This document shows, in pieces, positions 61,497 to 64,000 of a stretch of DNA of 64,000 nt. The notes below the pieces were generated by a model, which worked only from the letters and a program-made list of their open reading frames with translations, made no database searches and was not told the origin of the DNA. Location of the stretch: NCBI RefSeq assembly GCF_039880525.1, contig NZ_CP156989.1, positions 434,001 to 498,000 on the forward strand, written 5' to 3'. The DNA is from Agrococcus sp. ProA11 (GTDB lineage: Bacteria > Actinomycetota > Actinomycetes > Actinomycetales > Microbacteriaceae). Both the position numbers and the translations under genes were made by a program. Position 1 is the first letter of the stretch; every line of letters starts with the position of its first letter.

Positions 61497-63605
61497 GTGC
61501 CGTCCAGAATCGTCATCGCGTCACCCGAAGGCCACGCCGGCAAGTCGATCGTCGCCCTGGGATTGGTGGAGGCGCTCAGCCGCCGGGTCGAGCGCGTCGG
61601 GGTCTTCCGGCCGATCGCTCGCTCCGAGCAGCAGCGCGACCGGGTGCTCGAGCTGCTGCTGGCGCACGAGGCCGTCGACCTGAGCTACGACGAGGCGATC
61701 GGCACCACCTACGCCGCGGTGCACGACGACGCGGATGCGGCGCTCGCAACCATCGTCGACCGCTACCACCGCATCGATGAGCGGTTCGACGCCATCGTCA
61801 TCGTCGGATCCGACTACACCGACGTCGGCAGCCCCACGGAGCTCGGCTTCAATGCTCGCGTCGCCGCGAACCTCGGTGCCTCGGTGCTGCTGGTGCTCGG
61901 CGGACGGGATCCCGAGACCGACGAGCCCCGCACGGCGGACGAGCTCCGACAGCTCGCCGAGGTGACCACCGCCGAGCTCTCCCACGCCCACACCTCCATC
62001 GCGGGCGTGGTCGTCAATCGGGCAGACCCGGACGCGATCGCGGCGATCCCGGGGGCGCTGGCGGACGCCGTGCCGAAGGGCGTGCCGATCTGGTCGATCC
62101 CGGAGGATGCGCTGCTGAGCGCGCCGAGCGTCGGATCGCTGTTCGCCGCCGCGGAGGCGACGCTGGTGCGCGGCGACGAGGAGCTGCTGGCGCGCGAGTC
62201 GCTCGGCACGGTGGTCGCCGGCATGTCGATGGAGCACGTGCTCGAGCGGCTCATCGAGGGCGGCATCCTCGTCACGCCGGGCGACCGCTCGGATGTGATC
62301 GTGGGCACGCTGCTGGCGCAGCAGTCCGACACGTTCCCGTTGATCGCGGGCATCATCCTCAACGGTGGCTTCGAGCTGCACCCGGCGGTGCAGCGGCTGC
62401 TCGGCGGCCTCGACCTCGGGGTGCCGATCGGGCTGAGTCCGCACGGCACCTACGAGACCGCGCGGCGGATCGCCACCACCCGCGGCTCGCTCATCGACGG
62501 CACGCAGCGCAAGCGCGACGCCGCGCTCGCGCTCTTCGAGGAGCACGTCGACGCGGACGCGTTGCTCGAGCGTCTGGAGGTCGCGACGACCGACGTCGTC
62601 ACGCCGCTGATCTTCGAGCACGGGCTCGTCGAGCGCGCTCGATCGGATGTGCGGCACATCGTGCTACCCGAGGGGGAGGACGATCGCATCCTGCAGGCGG
62701 CCTCCACGGTGCTGGCGCGGGGCATCGCCCGGCTCACGATCCTGGGTGATGCGGCCGCAATCCGACAGCGCGCGTCTGCGCTCGGCCTGGATCTGGCGGA
62801 CGCCCGAATCGTCGCCACCGACGATCCCGAGCTGCGGCCGAAGTACGCCGCCGAGTATCAGCGGCTCCGCGCGCACAAGGGCGTCACGATCGAGCAGGCG
62901 ATGGAGCGACTGCTCGACGTCAGCTACTTCGGCACGCTCATGGTCCACACCGGCGACGCCGACGGCATGGTCTCCGGCGCGGCGCACACCACCGCGCACA
63001 CGATCAAGCCGTCGTTCGAGACCATCAAGACGAAGCCGGGGGTCTCGGTCGTCTCGAGCGTGTTCCTGATGGCGTTGGCCGATCGCGTGCTCGTCTACGG
63101 GGACTGCGCCATCATCCCGGAGCCGACCGTCGAGGAGCTCGCCGACATCGCGATCTCCTCGGCCCAGACCGCCAGCGACTTCGGCATCGAACCGCGCGTC
63201 GCGATGCTCTCGTACTCGACGGGCGCATCCGGCACGGGCGCGGAGGTCGACCGGGTCCGAGCGGCCACCGAGCTCGTGCGCGAGCGAGCGCCTGAGCTGC
63301 TGGTGGAGGGCCCGCTGCAGTACGACGCGGCGGCAGATGCCGCGGTCGCCAAGCAGAAGATGCCCGACTCGGACGTCGCCGGTCGGGCCACTGTGTTCAT
63401 CTTCCCCGACCTCAACACGGGCAACAACACCTACAAGGCGGTGCAGCGCTCCGCCGGTGCGCTCGCGATCGGACCGGTGCTGCAGGGCCTCAACAAGCCC
63501 GTCAATGATCTCTCCCGCGGCGCGCTCGTGAACGACATCGTGAACACCATCGCGATCACCGCGATCCAGGCGCAGGACGCGGCCGCACCGCGAGGCGCCG
63601 CGTGA
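61497..63605 (+). CDS. pta: Phosphate acetyltransferase
   Basis: The 702-residue protein is the long form of Pta. It has an N-terminal P-loop-like domain (IVIASPEGHAGKSIVALGLVEAL), a DRTGG-like regulatory domain (about 210-320), and a C-terminal catalytic domain with VLPEGEDDRILQAASTVLARGIA, GDADGMVSGAAHTTAHTIKP and MLSYSTGASGTGAEVDRVRAATELV. It interconverts acetyl-CoA and acetyl phosphate. GTG 61497 is leaderless. ackA overlaps its stop, so the two enzymes form the acetate pathway together. Confidence 0.95.
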   Translation: MPSRIVIASPEGHAGKSIVALGLVEALSRRVERVGVFRPIARSEQQRDRVLELLLAHEAVDLSYDEAIGTTYAAVHDDADAALATIVDRYHRIDERFDAIVIVGSDYTDVGSPTELGFNARVAANLGASVLLVLGGRDPETDEPRTADELRQLAEVTTAELSHAHTSIAGVVVNRADPDAIAAIPGALADAVPKGVPIWSIPEDALLSAPSVGSLFAAAEATLVRGDEELLARESLGTVVAGMSMEHVLERLIEGGILVTPGDRSDVIVGTLLAQQSDTFPLIAGIILNGGFELHPAVQRLLGGLDLGVPIGLSPHGTYETARRIATTRGSLIDGTQRKRDAALALFEEHVDADALLERLEVATTDVVTPLIFEHGLVERARSDVRHIVLPEGEDDRILQAASTVLARGIARLTILGDAAAIRQRASALGLDLADARIVATDDPELRPKYAAEYQRLRAHKGVTIEQAMERLLDVSYFGTLMVHTGDADGMVSGAAHTTAHTIKPSFETIKTKPGVSVVSSVFLMALADRVLVYGDCAIIPEPTVEELADIAISSAQTASDFGIEPRVAMLSYSTGASGTGAEVDRVRAATELVRERAPELLVEGPLQYDAAADAAVAKQKMPDSDVAGRATVFIFPDLNTGNNTYKAVQRSAGALAIGPVLQGLNKPVNDLSRGALVNDIVNTIAITAIQAQDAAAPRGAA

Positions 63606-64000
63606 CCGGCTCGGTCTTCGTGATCAACGCGGGGTCGTCGAGCCTGAAGTACCAGCTTGTCGATGTCGACTCCGGCAGTGCGCTCGCGAGCGGCCTCATC
63701 GAGCGCATCGGCGAGACGACCGGCGTCGCAAAGCATCATGTGCCGGGCGCGGATGACGTCATCGAGCGGCGCATGATCACCGACCACGCGCATGCCTTCG
63801 GCTGGGTCCTGCAGCAGTTCGACGCGCACGGCCCCGACCTGCACGCCGCGGACCTGATCGGCATCGGGCACCGCGTCGTGCAGGGAGGCGCGCGCTTCGA
63901 CCGCGCCGCGCGCATCGACGGTGACGTCGCCCAGCAGATCGAGGAGCTGGCACCGCTCGCGCCGCTGCACAATCCCGCCAACCTGCAGGGCATCACGGCA
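63602..64000 (+). CDS. ackA: Acetate kinase (N-terminal part, runs off the window)
   Basis: Starting at GTG 63602, which overlaps the pta stop (GTGA), 133 codons are open to the window end. The N-terminus VFVINAGSSSLKYQLVDVDSG is the phosphate-1 motif of acetate kinases, and LIGIGHRVVQGGARF and APLAPLHNPANLQGI follow at the expected positions. It makes ATP from acetyl phosphate. About two thirds of the protein lies beyond the window. Confidence 0.95.
   Translation, partial: MTGSVFVINAGSSSLKYQLVDVDSGSALASGLIERIGETTGVAKHHVPGADDVIERRMITDHAHAFGWVLQQFDAHGPDLHAADLIGIGHRVVQGGARFDRAARIDGDVAQQIEELAPLAPLHNPANLQGITA

Overview
The window is chromosomal DNA from a GC-rich actinobacterium, most likely of the family Microbacteriaceae (perhaps near Agrococcus). 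That placement is an inference. It rests on codons ending almost always in G or C, the tRNA-Trp-secE-nusG-rplK-rplA and rplJ-rplL blocks in actinobacterial order, the UPF0336/MaoC-murB arrangement, a fused DppD-DppF-type ATPase, and at least twelve genes that look leaderless. I see no phage, insertion sequence, integron, CRISPR array or plasmid backbone. It reads as ordinary core and metabolic chromosome.

Layout. 1-2 kb: the start of a cardiolipin-synthase-like gene (cut by the window edge), yajQ, tRNA-Tyr and an inositol-monophosphatase-family gene. 2-13 kb: an M23 peptidase behind an unusually AT-rich promoter, then a maltose/maltodextrin locus (GH13 glucosidase diverging from malE-malF-malG), an NSS amino-acid transporter with its 42-residue MetS-like partner, and a second GH13 enzyme of neopullulanase type. 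13-20 kb: tRNA-Thr and tRNA-Met, a hadA-like/hadB-like/murB run, two small proteins, an aspartate aminotransferase, then tRNA-Trp-secE-nusG-rplK-rplA. 20-26 kb: a complete peptide ABC importer. 26-32 kb: a quinone-reductase-like enzyme, a DUF998-type membrane protein, an alpha/beta hydrolase coupled to a YqaJ-type nuclease, and a two-component system. 32-33.5 kb: rplJ-rplL with an L10 leader, then a small HhH protein flanked by a pair of imperfect direct repeats. 33.6-41 kb: an ABC exporter, a ROK regulator and a ChvE/GguAB-type sugar importer. 41-50 kb: an alkyltransferase-like protein, CBS plus a cystathionine gamma enzyme (transsulfuration), an MFS transporter, araB-araD behind a palindromic operator candidate, an amidohydrolase and a Bcr/CflA transporter. 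51-57 kb: a HerA-like ATPase coupled to a histidine kinase, facing a response regulator-HEAT repeat-glycosyltransferase operon, and tRNA-Ser. 57-64 kb: a 1314-residue secreted subtilase with three cell-wall-binding repeats, then pta-ackA (ackA cut by the window edge).

How the genes work together. Sugar supply is the main theme: maltodextrin import and hydrolysis, a monosaccharide importer with its own ROK regulator, and L-ribulose phosphorylation and epimerisation without araA in view. Overflow metabolism (pta-ackA) and cysteine/methionine conversion (cbs plus gamma enzyme) complete the metabolic picture.

The least conventional material is (i) the HK / CheY-like regulator / membrane HEAT protein / processive glycosyltransferase locus at 51-57 kb, a candidate two-component-controlled polysaccharide module, (ii) the very regular TANNNT-N6-RTG leaderless start architecture, (iii) a 15-bp minisatellite that duplicates -10-like hexamers directly in front of a leaderless gene, and (iv) the repeat pair around the HhH gene.
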